DNA of 64,000 nt from Guadua angustifolia (Eukaryota; Streptophyta; Magnoliopsida; Poales; Poaceae): assembly GCA_036346375.1 (NCBI GenBank), contig CM070500.1, positions 84,976,263-85,040,262 on the forward strand, read 5' to 3'. The position numbers and the translations under genes are program-made. This document shows positions 45,427 to 58,234 of this stretch, piece after piece (position 1 is the first letter of the stretch; each line of letters starts with the position of its first letter). The notes under the pieces are model-generated. The model ran no database searches, was not told the DNA's origin, and saw only the letters and a program-made list of their open reading frames with translations.

Positions 45427-48400
45427 CCACTTAACAGTTTCAAATTTTTGTATTTGACACTGTTCGTACGTTGTCGGTCTCACTAGACAAATATTTTTAG
45501 GCTTGGAGTGATATACTACCTTTCCTATTGTTGGCAGAATTCGCGCCTCCTGAAACGTTTGAGCCGACCCGGTGACTCGGCTCGGCTCAAAAAAAATTCG
45601 CGATTTGGTCCTTTCATAAATTATGAATAAGTCCTTCGCGATTTTTTGTGAGAGGAAGATTTTTCTCTCTAAAATCGTGTTCGGGTCCCTCGTACGCCGT
45701 TTTACAGAAAGAACCTCCCGTTAAATTCCTGGAACGTCTCGGCTCAAAAAAAAATTCGCGATTTGGTCCTTTTATAAATTACGAATAGGTCCTTCGCGAT
45801 TTTTAGTGAGAGAAAGATTTTTCTCTCTAAAATCGCGTTCGGGTCCCTCGTGCGTCGTTTTACAGAAAGAACCTCCCGTTAAATTCAAATCGCGAACAAG
45901 CCATTTTCTAATTTTTTAGGATAGCGGATAGGTCCAAAACTGTAACATTCAGGTCCTTGCTCCTTACGTCTAGGTCCTTTCTCCGTTTTTCCCGGGAAAA
46001 AAAAAGTTTTCGTTGCCAGAAATATTTGTGCAGCTCTATCTCTAGACTTTTTTCTCACCTCGATTTCCCATCTCGATCTCTGATATTTTTTAAAGCGTGT
46101 ATTATTACTCATGAGCAGCGTCGATCTCGATATTTTTTAAACATGTATTATTACTCCGTGAACGCGTAGAGTGTTAAGCTCGACAAAAGAAGGTTGTCAT
46201 CTCTAATAATTTTCACCCTTTTCCTCAGACTTTTTTCCCGCATGCGGTTTTTTATTTCGGTCTCAATATTTTCCAAATAATTCATCGAAAGAGATATTTC
46301 TACAACTCTATCTCTATTTTTTCCCCATTTCGACGATTTAAAAATAAAAGCCACCGAGAAAAAATAAATTTTTTCACGAAAAACGACATTCAAGGTGTGT
46401 TGTTAACATGAAGTCTTTAATATTTTAAAAACATGTATTATTACTCTCGTGAACAGCGTAGAGTGTTAAACTTCGACAAAAGAAGGTTGACATCTCTAAT
46501 AATTTTTCACCCTTTTCCTCTAGACTTTTTTCTCCGCGGTTTTTCAAATTTCGATCCAATATTTTCCAAATAATTAAATAAAGAGATATTTCTACAACTC
46601 TATCTCTCTTTTTTCCCCGTTTAGCTCATTATCTCGATGATTTAATAAATTAGACGTCACCGAAAAAAATATTTTTTCTTCGAAAAAATGGCATGCACGA
46701 CGTGTTACGCCACGGAAAATTTCCTAGTACTTACAATAAGTACCCTTGTTCCCGTGCGATCAGATACTACAATTTCTGCTTATATTTTATAGTAGAGTTG
46801 TACCAGTTAGCTTTAACGTGTATGGATGAAAATACAATTATATTTTTATATAATTGTAATAGCCTTAATATGTATTTAATCGACTTACACTATTATGACA
46901 TCTAGACCCGTCACAACCACAATCCATGGTATATTAACCATATAATGTCATCTGAGATCGTCGGATGCTGAGGCCATCCAGGTGTCTCCCTAGGTATATT
47001 CGTGAAAAAGTCTCTCCGTTTCTTCAAATTACGGATAGGTTTCTATAGATTATGAATAGATCCTTCGTGATTTTTTGTGAGGGAAGATATTTTTTTCTGA
47101 ATTGCGTTTGGGTCCCTCGTGCGCTGTTTTACATAAAAAGGATCCCGTTAGATTCAAATCACGAGCAAGCCCTTTTCTAATTTTTCAGGATAGCGGACAG
47201 ATCCAAAAACGTAACAAACAGGCCCTTGCTCCTTACGTCTAGGTCCTTTCTTCGTTTTTTCCGGAAAAAATGTTTTCATCACTAGAGATATGTGTGCAGC
47301 TTTATCTCTAGACTCTTTCCCCGGCTCGATTTTCCATCTCGATTTCTGATATTTTTTTAAATATATATTATTACTCGGTGAACGCGTAGAGTGTTAGGCT
47401 TAACAAAAGAAAGTTGTCATCTCTAATAGTTTTTCACCGTTTTTCCTCTAGACTATTTTTCCACCTCGGTTTTCCAGCTCGGTCTCCAATATTTTCCAAA
47501 TAATAATTCGTCGAAAGAGATATTTCTACAGATCACGAACAAATCCTTTTCGCTGATTATTTTGCAAAAATACCACAATAATTCCAAAATTCAGCAGGGC
47601 GCTGCGTTTCTTCGACACAATAAACCGGAATTACTTATTTTTGCGAAAAATTTGGGTCGATTTTTTCGCCCGGTGACATCATGAACTCGATCTAATTGCT
47701 ATAACGCACATCCACACACACACCTCTTCTGTTAACACGGTGGATACACGCACAAAACTCACGCCAATACGCTGACCTCACGCAGCATAACCAACCACAC
47801 GTTATCACCGAGCTAACCACGCCTGTCACCCTATGGACACCGTAACCACTTTCTCCACACGGTTAATGCTTCACCTGTACGTATACTTTTGCCTTAATAC
47901 TTATATACATCTTTACTAGCTTACCTACATCATGTCCCTATTTTCACGTCCACACAGTACGGTGTGCAATAGTACGCTACCATATCTAGTATATCTTTTT
48001 TTCCATGGAATTGGAGTTCAATCAGGTGGCACACGTGTCACATTTTTTTTGTGAAAGACCCTACGATTAGGTCCTCTAATAAGTTATTTTGCAAAAAAAG
48101 ACTCAGTGGTCTGTATATTCATGAACGGGTTCTTCGCTGGGTAATTTTGAAAAAACAAAAAAAACATCTAGGTCCTTCTATCGGTGATTTTGCAGAAAGG
48201 ACCCTATGGTTTCGTCTATTCGCAGATAGGTCCTTCAATGGTTGTTTTTGCAAATAAAAAAGGCACCCATGGTAACGCGAATTCACCGTCGGCTCCTAAC
48301 CAGCTCATTTTTTAACGGAACCGTCTAAAAAAAGAAATTACGTTAGGATCCTTCTTCCTTTCTTTTTTCAAAAAGAACCAATAAACTAAATTTTGCACCG

Positions 48401-48830
48401 AGCAGCGTAGTGCAAGATCCTATCTAGTATATATTATGAGAATTCAACCCCATTCAGAGGTGCCACGTCTTTTTTTCGGAAAAGTCCCTTGAAAAATCAG
48501 AAATCGTGGACCTGTCCTTTCATCAGTTATTTTGCAAAATAATCGTGTTGTTGTTCCATAAATTCGACACAGGCGCTGATTCTTTAGACCTAGAAAATTT
48601 AAAAATTTTGAAATCACGAACAAGTCCTTCTACCGGTTATGTTGTAAAAAAGATCCCTAGTTCTGCAAATTCATTATAGACTCGATTCTTTTAACCCAAA
48701 AGATTTAAAAATTTTGAAATCCGACGAATAGATTCTTTTACTGACTATTTTGAAAAAAAAAACTGCTAGTTCCGTAAATTCGATTTGCAAAAGCGCCGAA
48801 CCAAAATTTTCTCGCACGCGTCTCTATCTA
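45427..48830. repeat. Low-complexity Helitron-like repeat region
   Basis: Repeated phrases such as GGTCCTTCGCGATTTT and TTTTGCAAAAA recur throughout. A tandem pair with a 157-bp period lies at 45581-45737 and 45738-45888. Two CTCGACAAAAGAAGG-type blocks recur at about 46180 and 46470. A plant-Helitron-like start (TCTAGTATATATTATGAG, about 48423) and a CTAGT-type end after a GC-rich short stem (TCTCTATCTAGT, about 48817-48828) are visible, but no Rep/helicase coding. The Helitron assignment is tentative. Confidence 0.4.
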
Positions 48831-49250
48831 GTAAAAAAGATCGCATACTTGCTGATCCGGAAGGTAGAGCCTCGAAGCCGTTGCTTGCTAGAGCAGGTCG
48901 GCACAGGGGCGAAAATCAATCGGTTCCAGGAAAGGAAGGAACGGTGCATTGCATTTGGCGCGTACAGAAGAGAGACAAAACCGAGATGTGATCGTCAAGA
49001 AGTGAAGTGAGATGAAACGGGATGATCGCATTCGAACATTGCTTGCCTTCCGCTCTCCTCTTCTCCTGCTCCCGTCGCGTCACGCCCTCGTAAATGAAAC
49101 CCATGTCTCGTCGCCGCCAGCTCCACATGCACCAGTAGTACTTGTCCACGACCGGCTTGGGTTCGGCTCCCAAGACACCGCCATTTTCCCCCCTCTAGCT
49201 TCTGCTTCTCTGTCCACGGAGGATCACATCGCAGAGTCTAAAGATCAGAG

Positions 49251-52188
49251 ATGAGCGCGGCGCCGTGCTCATCCTCTTCGGCGGCGGCGGCGGCGGCAGC
49301 GCCTCAACAGTCGTGCACCACCATCGCTTCAGGTCTAGCTAGCTTGGTTCTCCATTTCGTTGATTTCTCCGGCCGGTGCATGGGCTTATATGTGTACACG
49401 AACATTTCAGCCTCATGCGTTCGTTTCTTTGCTCTTGTAAATTTTCATCGTGAGATAGATGCCGTCGGCGCGCGGGAGAAAGAGAGGCGGCGGCGCTACC
49501 ACCGCTGCGCCCGCGCGCTCCTTCATGCCGCCATTAACGGCGACCTCCGCCTCCTCGCCAGTGCGTGCCAATGCCTTCACCATTCACCCCCTAGCTAGCT
49601 AGCTGGCTAGCTTGATTGCGTTGATTAATGAACTAAGTTTAACTATGGATCGAACGTGATTAAGGGAAGGCGATGGAGGTGGAAGCGGTGACGCGGGGCG
49701 GCACGGGCGCGGGCAGCGTGTGGTCGCGCTGCGGCCGCGGCGTGCTGCACCTGGCCGCGGCCAACGGCAGGACGCACGTCTGCCGCTTCCTGCTCCAGGA
49801 TCTCGCCTTCCCCGTCGACGTCCTCTCCACCTCAGGTGCCAAGCCCGGCTCGGTCAGCCTCTCGACCTTCATAGCTTTCCCGCACGTCTGATCACGCGTT
49901 CTCGTGTCTGCGGCCGCGTACGCGCGGGCGCCTGCAGGCGAGACGCCGCTGCTCCTGGCGGCCACGTTCGGCCACACCGTGACGGCTGCCTACCTCCTGG
50001 AGCGCGGCGCCGGCCCGTCCACGCCGGACCCGGACGGCGAGACCCCGCTCCACTGGGCCGCCTACAACGGTACGTACGTATACTTACATCTTCTTGTTCA
50101 TCGCGTCCGAAACTCCGAATCTTTTCTTTTGTTCGCATTGCACCACGCCCGCGTGACGGCATGCCAAGGATATGTACGAGTGCGCGCGCACGCGCGTGTT
50201 GCGACTTGCGAGTGACAAATCCGCACATCATCATCCGTGCAGGGGACGGCGAGCTGGCGAAGCTGCTGCTGTCTAGAGGAGCCGACGTTGGCGCGGCGAA
50301 CCCCCGCGGCACGCCGCTGCATGTCGCCGCCGAGCGAGCGCGTCCCGCCGTCATCAGCGTCTTGCTGGACCACGGTGCTGATGTATGCCTTGACCGCTCT
50401 TGCCTGCATTTTTTAGGTTTCGTTGGACGCCTATTCTTGGCCGGTGATTGTAGTGCAGTGACCTAGTGTTACTACTTAGCTAACCAGTTTTCATTTTTTG
50501 GCAGCCCAACAAGGTTGTTAACCGTGCCTTCACACCGTTGGTTTCATCGCTTCTTGGTGGCTCCTTGGAATGCATGAAGCTGCTCATCCAGGTGCTACAT
50601 TGTTTTCTGCTTGTTAATCCGTAACTTTGTGTTAGTTGCATGAATTTTTTTCAGACGAGTTAGTTGCATGATTTGGTAGTTCTTCGCTATGTGGTCACAA
50701 GCTCACAATTCCTTTGTCCTTGCGCCTTCGTTTAGTAGCGCTTACACCTTAAGGGGTGCGCTTGGAACGCTCGAATTTTGTAGGAATCTCGCAGGAATCA
50801 GTTCAATTCCCTCGGGATTACTACCAAATTCCCGCAATCTGAATGGGTCCTAAACATTATCACACTAAAACTATGCTGGATATGTTAACTAGGCTGGTGC
50901 TAATGTTAATGGGCGTGGATGCCATGGAGCAACTCCTCTGTCGTTAGCATGCAGCCATCCTGGCACCGTCGGATTCATCAAGTGCTTGTTGGAGGCTGGG
51001 GCAAATCCAAACATTCATGATGAGGTGAGTATGCTCCATCCTTTCCTGCCACAATCATTTTCTCCTCAAATAGATATATGTGTTCAAAGCTTGTTCCACA
51101 ATTTCACCTTTTTTTTGTAAATCTTATTCCTGAACAAGACTGTTTCCTAGAAACTCATGGCTTGTTAGTACATTGCAGCAGCTTAATAGGTTACCAATAG
51201 AACTTGCTGCAATCCACGCCGAACGGGAAGTCGTTGAACTTTTGTTACCTGTGACCCACCACGCATTTCTAGATTGGAGTGCTGGTGGGATAATCAGATA
51301 TGTAAATTCTGCTGCTTACAAGGAGTGGGTACGTCATATTGCTGTTGACTTGGTATTAGAATCACATGAACCCTTATGTGATGTCTTTGTTTAATCAAAT
51401 TCCAATCACTCGAATTTACTTGGTTATATATTTGCCAAACGTAGTTATTTGGCCTTGCTGTTCAACCTGGGGGTATTCTCATTTTATAATTGTTGGACTT
51501 AAAAGTTGTTTTTTCTGTTTAGGTGAGAGATACCTCTTGTAACAGGAAAGATGATCTGAAACTGCAGGGAACTTGGCTTTCAAAATTAAGGACTATGATG
51601 AGGCAATACTCCTGTACAGCATGGTAAATCCTGTTCCATTGTCGATTACGTGCTCGTGTTCGGAAGGCCTAAAAAACAATTTCCTAATTGAAGCAAGGCC
51701 ACCAGGGAATCCTTGGGAAAATCCTCGCGCGTTATAATGTTTTCCCCAAATCACTTGGTTTAGCTCTGGATTTAGCTCAGGATTTCAAGCTCATAGTCAT
51801 CTTGCGTGATTTCTGTTGGTATGAAATTCCCTCTGCAGGCGATTAAGTTGGACAACACAGATGCCAGCTTGTATTCAAACAGGAGCGTGTGTTGGCTGCA
51901 CCTAGGGATAGGCGATGAGGCGCTGTCAGATGCTCAGATCTGCAGCAAGATGCGACCTGACTGGGCGAAAGGCTATTACCGTCAAGGAATGGCCTTCTGT
52001 TTGCTGCAGGTGATCTCCGTAGCACCTGTGGGTTCGTCACAGCAAATGGGAAAGCATCCCGTTGCAGTTTCACCTGACAAGGGTTCTTCTCAATGTTGTG
52101 TCAGGATTATGCCAGCGCTTCTGATGTGCTTCTCAAGGCCTCAAAGCTGGATCCAGGAAACGCTGCGATCGCCAAAGCCCTCCGGTAA
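49251..52188 (+). CDS. Ankyrin-repeat plus TPR protein, 11 exons, frameshift in exon 9
   Basis: Exons: 49251-49332, 49459-49560, 49665-49835, 49938-50069, 50243-50382, 50505-50591, 50893-51024, 51179-51328, 51523-51623, 51839-52009 and 52105-52188. Introns are GT-AG. The first five exons are very GC-rich. Exons 2-8 give about seven ankyrin repeats, for example GETPLLLAATFGHTVTAAYL, GETPLHWAAYNGDGELAKLL and ATPLSLACSHPGTVGFIKCL. Exons 9-11 give three TPRs, with NRSVCWLHLGIGDEALSDAQ and DWAKGYYRQGMAFCLLQDYA, ending AAIAKALR. This resembles plant ankyrin-TPR proteins (Arabidopsis TPR10-like), thought to be adaptor or co-chaperone-like; both repeats bind proteins. Exon 9 is 101 nt, and the frame needed for the TPR starts one base early just after CTGCAGGG (about 51569). 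That breaks the protein after residue about 348 unless it is a sequence error. Without it the length would be about 450. Confidence 0.8.
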
Positions 52189-52357
52189 TCCACTATTATA
52201 TTTGCAGCTTTCAGTCATACACGCGGTAGGATGCCCTCGTAGAATCTCTTCAGAATATGAGACGCGACAGCACCAATCTTGGAGTTAATGATTGGTTAAA
52301 TGGAATCATAGTAAAGCGGCGCGTTTCATATTCCGAGATTCAACCTTTCACGCACAA

Positions 52358-52515
52358 GAGCATCTCTGATGGTGCCATTTCAGCTAGCTATAAGAGTACT
52401 ATCTCAGCATTTAATTTTATAGATAATGCTATAGCTAATATATTGGAGAGGTTGTCTATATGCTATCTATAGATGATATGGATATTTCTTATAACTAGTA
52501 CCATTGGAGATGCTC
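52358..52515. mobile_element. Tourist-like MITE downstream of the ankyrin-TPR gene
   Basis: The ends GAGCATCTCTGATGGTGCC and GGTACCATTGGAGATGCTC-type repeats, with CAA/TAA flanks, resemble PIF/Harbinger (Tourist) MITEs. The 158-bp interior is AT-rich. The 3-bp duplication is imperfect. Confidence 0.65.
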
Positions 52516-53000
52516 TAAGGTTAGGTTTCTATCGAATTATTTTCCGTAGGATTATGCTCCGTCATCTTGCGTACCATCGTACGAATTGAGCTTATAACAT
52601 GCGTCATGTGGTGTATTGCTTCATCGCTCGCATGGCCGTGGGCAACTTTTGCAGGGATGCTTCGGAAGGCGTTAGCCGTGCTTCTAACTACTGAGAGATG
52701 GTAGGAAGTAGGAGGAATCCATGGGAGAATCCGGTGCAGTCTTTGGATGACACTCAGATCCTTCTGCATATACAGCGTAAAGACTACTAGAAGTAGCGTA
52801 TATGGGTACATCGCCCTAAGATCCTCTTTTCTTTGAGAACAATCACCCTAAGATCCTTTCCGTGCGTGACTAAAACAGTTGAATCCTAGGAATCTTTTGG
52901 AAGCATCTGCCTTGTGGACTTCATTTATGGTATTGCTCTTCTCATTTCTTGTGGGATTCTTCAGTGCATGGGTCGAATGTACTTGTTGGCCTGCAGTGAA

Positions 53001-53116
53001 CACGAAGAAGGCCCATCCCGGCCCAATTAGAATGGGCCGGGCGGAGATATGGGCCGGCCACGAAGAAGGCCCATCCCGGCCCAACTAGGATGGGCCGGAC
53101 GGAGATATGGGCCAGC
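53001..53116. promoter_or_regulatory. Tandem 58-bp repeat rich in GGCCCA/TGGGCC
   Basis: Two copies start at 53001 and 53059, differing at about five bases. Each has several GGCCCA or TGGGCC motifs, the class of plant site II elements bound by TCP factors in promoters. It lies about 95 bp upstream of a small ORF (53209-53346). Promoter activity is inference. Confidence 0.45.
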
Positions 53117-53208
53117 CACGCGTTGCAGATTCAACCTGCCTTTGTTGGAGTAAAACACACAGGATTTTTTTTTTTAAAAAAAAAGGAGCTGTTAAGAGGC
53201 AGTAGGAA

Positions 53209-53346
53209 ATGGTGCAGCGCTTTGTGATGCAGGCTCGGATGCGCACTGTTGTCGTGCTGGCTTGGCTTTCTGCTTTTATCTTGTCTCTCCCAGCAGCCTC
53301 TGCTGGCATTGGACGCCCTGCCACGGTCTTCGAGGCCGGCGAGTGA
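53209..53346 (+). CDS. Small ORF with signal-peptide-like start, 45 residues
   Basis: ATG at 53209, stop TGA at 53344. The first 33 residues look like a signal sequence: a basic start (MVQRFVMQARMR), then the hydrophobic VVVLAWLSAFILSL, then PAASA with an AXA-type cleavage pattern. About 13 residues follow. I do not recognise the product. It could be the first exon of a secreted protein whose rest is lost, or chance. The site-II-like tandem repeat lies just upstream. Confidence 0.25.
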   Translation: MVQRFVMQARMRTVVVLAWLSAFILSLPAASAGIGRPATVFEAGE

Positions 53347-53459
53347 AACGAAACCGAACGAAACGACAGGAAACACGCGTACGAACGGCAACAGCTTGGC
53401 CCCTCGCCTCCTTGTCGCTGCTCCAGTGCTCCTGTCTTGACTCTTGAGGCGCACGGGAG

Positions 53460-54059
53460 GAACTCTTTACTGTTGTAGACTTAAAAAAAATGTTTCTTTT
53501 TAAATAGACTTAGTACGATTTTTTTTTGCAAAATATGGCCGTGTCTGTAAATTCTACGCACAGAGAGCGTGAAAAATATACCAAGCTCCTATGCTTGTGC
53601 TTGGGATTTATGGGTTAAGTGGCTATATTTGTAAAAAAGAAAAAATCGCATGGTAGCTAATTTTTTATAAAATAATTTTTGGGGAGCTACAACAGCGAAG
53701 AGTTCGTAGGGGAGATCCATCCATCCACATTTTTTGAATTGGTGTTCTTGCTACCATAGAATGAAATGTCGATGAAATTTCGTAAGATCTTATATTTGAC
53801 CAGGATAGGATACAAAATCTGTTGAATAAAAAATTAAAAATTCAAATTACCACAATATTTTAGGTGATATTTAACTAAAATCTCGAGTTGTTTGACTTTT
53901 TTTATCGGATTTGGCCCAAAAATCCTTAAGAAAGTCATTTTTCATGAAAATTTGTTGTAAAACTAAATTTTTAAATGTTTTATAATTTCGTAAGAAACAC
54001 TCATATTTTTATAAAATTGTTGCTCTGAAAAAATAAAAAAGCAGAATAAACATTACTGA
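53460..54059. other. AT-rich non-coding stretch
   Basis: No gene seen. Homopolymeric A/T runs and decayed repeat-like sequence. Confidence 0.5.
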
Positions 54060-55150
54060 GACGTAACCTTGTCAAAACTTTATGAATTTTCTCGAGTATG
54101 ATCATGATCCAAAATTTTTATGAGAGCTTAAGCATTGCCTTGGAACCGTCAGAATTTTATGAATTTTCTTCAATATGATCATATCCAAATTTTGTACGAG
54201 AGTTTAAGCACTGCTTCAGAACCCTTGTCTAAAATTTTCAAAAATTTTAAACATTTTTGTTTTCTTAATTAAATCTATGGATGCCTTAAACTTCATTTTT
54301 TATCTTTTAAAAAAAAGGAACGTTACTAGTACAGTACAATTGTAAGAATTTTAAAATTTCACTGAAGTGTGATCATGATCCAAAATTTTTATGTGATCTT
54401 GATAATTGCTTCAGCACCCTTCTCTAAAAGTTTAAAAAATTCTAACTCCGTTTTTGTTGCTCAATCAAATTTATCTATTGATCATCATACTTTTATGAGG
54501 ATAGTAGTAATCATCACAAATTTTTAAATTCCTCAGGTTTGATTATCATATGAAAATTTTATGAAAATATTAGTGATGCTTCAGGACTATCCATAAAATT
54601 TTTAAAATATTTATAATGTGGTTTGAACTATTTTTCATTCGGTTGAAATTTACTGAGTGAGCCTTCAATAGCACTCTCTTATTTTTCTAAAATTCCTTAG
54701 GCTTGATCATTTTATGAAAATTTTATAAGAACATTAGTGATGCTTTAGGACTATCCATAAAAGTTAAAGATATTTATAATGTTGTTTGAACCATTTTTCA
54801 TTTGGTTGAAATTTACCGATTGGCCTTCAAGAGCACCTTCTTAAATTTTTAAAATTCCTTAGGCTTGATCAACATCTGAAAATTATATGGGAACATTATT
54901 GATGCATCAAGACTATCCAAAAAAATTTCATATTGTTCTAAAGTGGTTTGCACCTTTTTTTCATTTAGTTGAAATTTTATCGGTCAGCCTTTTATCAGGA
55001 TAGTAGCATTTGTAGATTTTTTAAAAATTCCTTAAGCTTGATTATCATCTTAAATTTTTTATGTTAATATTAGTATTGTGTCAGGACCAACCACAAAAAA
55101 ATTAAAAAGTTTTAACATCGTTTCGACTATTTTTCGCTCAGTTGAATTTT
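54060..55150. repeat. Imperfect tandem repeats of about 160 bp
   Basis: At least four clear units start near 54530, 54693, 54854 and 55028, each opening TCCT(T/C)A(G/A)G(C/T)TTGATNAT and containing CATTAGTGATGC-like and CATTTNGTTGAAATTT segments. Two or three more diverged units lie at 54060-54530 (ATGATCATGATCCAAAATTT). Confidence 0.7.
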
Positions 55151-58100
55151 GTCAAGATTTTGGTATTTCTCAATGAAATTTCGGTAATTTTGGTTCAAAA
55201 CTTCCAGATTTAAAATTTCATATTTGAATTTTGACTGGATTTCATCCGAAATTCTAAGATTTTGCTAAAATTTCAGATTTTGTCAGCCTCTGAGATGTCA
55301 ACCGAAAATGAAATTTGAAACCCTGCTTTTTACTAGTACTGCGTGCTGATATCCCTCAATGACTTCTGGTAATCTCCATTCAAGGGTAGCAGGGAGGATG
55401 ACTTTTCTAGCTCTCTTCTCTCATTTTTTTCAAACATAGCTTCCTCCGGAATAAATTACAAATCTAGCCTTCTTTATCATGTTTTCGCGCTCCCCTATCG
55501 TGAGAGGCGACCTCTGTTGCTCGCTGGCCACGATAGGCCAACTTCCATACATCGTCTGCCTCCCGCACCTTGCTACCGCGGCAATGCGCACTTCCGCACC
55601 TTGCTACCGCGGCAATGCGCACTTCCACGCTAGCCTACCGATGCTTGTCCTATGCGCGCTCGCTCTCACGCTCTCACGGTGAGGTAATTCGCCCACAGTA
55701 GGGGAGCGCAGGAGTACGGTGAAAGAAGCTAGATTTACAATTTAGGAGTATGGTGAAGGGGTTAGATTTACAATTTATCTCGAAAAGAAGCTAAATTTAA
55801 GATAAGCATAGAAAAGAGCGCTAGAAAAGTCAGCATTTCTAGGACTGGCTCCTGTCTGGTTCTTCCTTGGATCATTGGATGTAGTACTCGAATGCTCCCT
55901 CTGCCTTGAGTGTGTTACATCACTGTAGCAGTACTAATAGGGGGTAATTGGCGGTTAATCGAACTGCGAAGTCCCCGACTATGAAATTACATTTTATAAA
56001 TTCATCTTAAGATATACTAATAAAATTATAATATTATGAAATCTAATTATATGATTTTTATATAGCCAATATAGATAGCTTTTATTTAAACATATTCGAG
56101 ATCAAACTGTAGAAAAATTGTTGGCACGAAATTCTAGCACTCCAGCGAAAAAATTACATAGGGATCGAGTTGTAATTTGTAAACCAAAACGAAAGTAATA
56201 AATGCCATTTATTCTGGGCTAGAATTACCCGGACTTGGTTGAGAACCTTAATCCTAGTCAGGGTCCAGCCAATTCCCGGGGTTGGAAATCCATGCGAGAA
56301 CTCACCCTGTGGTGCTGACTGTTTGGGAGCCCACGTTCACGAGGTTTCCCTGGCCCAGTCTAATCGATTTCCCGGGGAAAAAATAATGACTTGCCCACAT
56401 GGGAATTTTTCTCCCCGCCACGACGCATCGCGCGGCCTCGCCCTCTCGACGTTGTCACCGCCCTCTTGCGGGACGAGATCGTCTCCTACCACTCCGGCGA
56501 GTCGGCGATACATCCTTCACCTCCGGCACGGCAGCTTCTCAAATGGTAGTGTTCACCTCTTCTTCCTCCCTGCTCATACTCTATTTTCTATGGTTTCGCT
56601 GGCCCTTTCTCACACAGATTAGTGCTCTAGGTACTCGTTTTGACGAAAGAGGAGGAGGCGGTTACTGTATGTGAGGAATGTCGATGAGTCAAGAATGGAA
56701 AAGGAAGGAGCCGCCGGCCATCGGTGGCGTGCATTGTCGGTGCATTCGACACCTGCCATGACCTAAAGTGAGAAGCGACCGTGAAGGTGAGGATAAGAAA
56801 ACCAGCCTTAGATTCCTTTCTCTCATGTTTCCGTCGCCACATTTCTCAAGGCAAGCCAAAAAAAAACCAATCTAAATGGTTATCAAATTTCTTGGGTATT
56901 ACCACATATCTTGCCATATCACTTTTGTTGTGTAAATTGATGCACATGTGCAGTTTTGTTCAACAATTTGATTGTATTGACTGAAATTTGTTCCTTCCAT
57001 TACGTGTCTTGTTGATTTTATTATTGCTTCTATGCAAAATTTCCTGGTGGCCTTGCACTAAGATCTTGATGTTCTAGATTAAAAACATTCTTCAATGATC
57101 CACAAATTTCATTCTGCTTTGGAACACCCTGTTGTTTGTTAGAAATAAAGGGGGAAGAACTTGCAGTTAAAGGCAGCATCTTGGGCTAATTTACATCTTG
57201 TTTATGCTGACTAGTGTTTGTATGAAATGGAGAAAGAAAAGCTCAAAGCCACGATGGGTGAATAGGTAGATAGGTATCAAACAGCCTTTGGCACTGATGG
57301 TATGTTGATTTTGTGTAACCAAAAAATTACTCCATATAGAGAGGGTAAGGTCTAAGTGGCTACCTCTTCTTTAATTTGTCTTAATTCAAGTATCAAAGTA
57401 TTCTGTATATATTAGCTTTTCTTCTGCTCGTACAGTCCTTAGTTCCAAAATTAAAATTGAGACAAGCTTAAAAGATGCCCAGCATTTTCATCATGATGAG
57501 CTATTGCGCTTTTCACTATGCCTAACTGATCAAGACCAAACTGAAGTAAATGCTAATTGAATAGAGAAATTTTTATCATCACCAAAACCCAAGTGTTCGA
57601 TTGCTTTAGCTTAAGAGTGAAATTGCTCCATAGGTATGTTTTCCTAAGCTCTCTTGAAATTTCAGTCATTGGAATTCCAGTTACAACAATGGATAGCATG
57701 TTCAATATTGCTTTGATGAATCAGTTTACTTCATTTAATATTGTTTCTGATGGCGTCACCAAGTGGTTTGGCAGGTAGTACTAGTTGATAGTTTTTATTG
57801 GTTTTTAGATCCAGCTACAATGGTTTATTCAAATTCTGGATCTAATTCAGGTTATATGTTAGTCATGATGTTCGCTTTCTATGATGCTCTTTCTCTCTCT
57901 TGGAGGCTTGTTTATATTTCAGATCTTTCCCACAACCCCTGTATGGCTATTTTGCTTAGTCTATTTACAGCCTAGTAAAAAGAAGAAATCAAGAATGGGA
58001 AATAAAAGTGATGCTAGTTTTTATTTTGGCATATTTATTCTTTGCTTTGCAGGTTCCTTAAAGTTGACTGATAGTTCAAAGAATTATGAAGTTGATGGTG

Positions 58101-58234
58101 ATAGTTTCCAATGAATTATGAACTCTTTGCTTTGGGAAATGCTGGGAGAAGTTTGGGTTTGTTGGACTTTGATGTTGCACGTCTGAGCTACGGCTGTAGT
58201 GTTGATGACTTGATGTTTGATGTGTTGTCACATC
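55151..58234. other. Long non-coding stretch, possibly a degraded gene
   Basis: 55564-55625 has two tandem copies of a 31-bp unit (GCACCTTGCTACCGCGGC...). 56380-56560 is GC-rich and resembles a first exon by composition. 57000-58230 has intron-like composition and several short plus-strand frames (for example 57557-57778 and 57763-57975) without any domain I recognise. I do not call a gene here. Confidence 0.4.

Noticed and set aside
49720..50466. 248-residue plus-strand frame over the ankyrin exons
   Set aside because: It is an out-of-frame shadow of GC-rich exons 3-5; the ankyrin frame with GT-AG introns is clearly the real one.
56239..56674. Possible first exon of a gene
   Set aside because: It is GC-rich with an ATG and open frames, but no domain, no convincing downstream exon and no family resemblance; left as unassigned.
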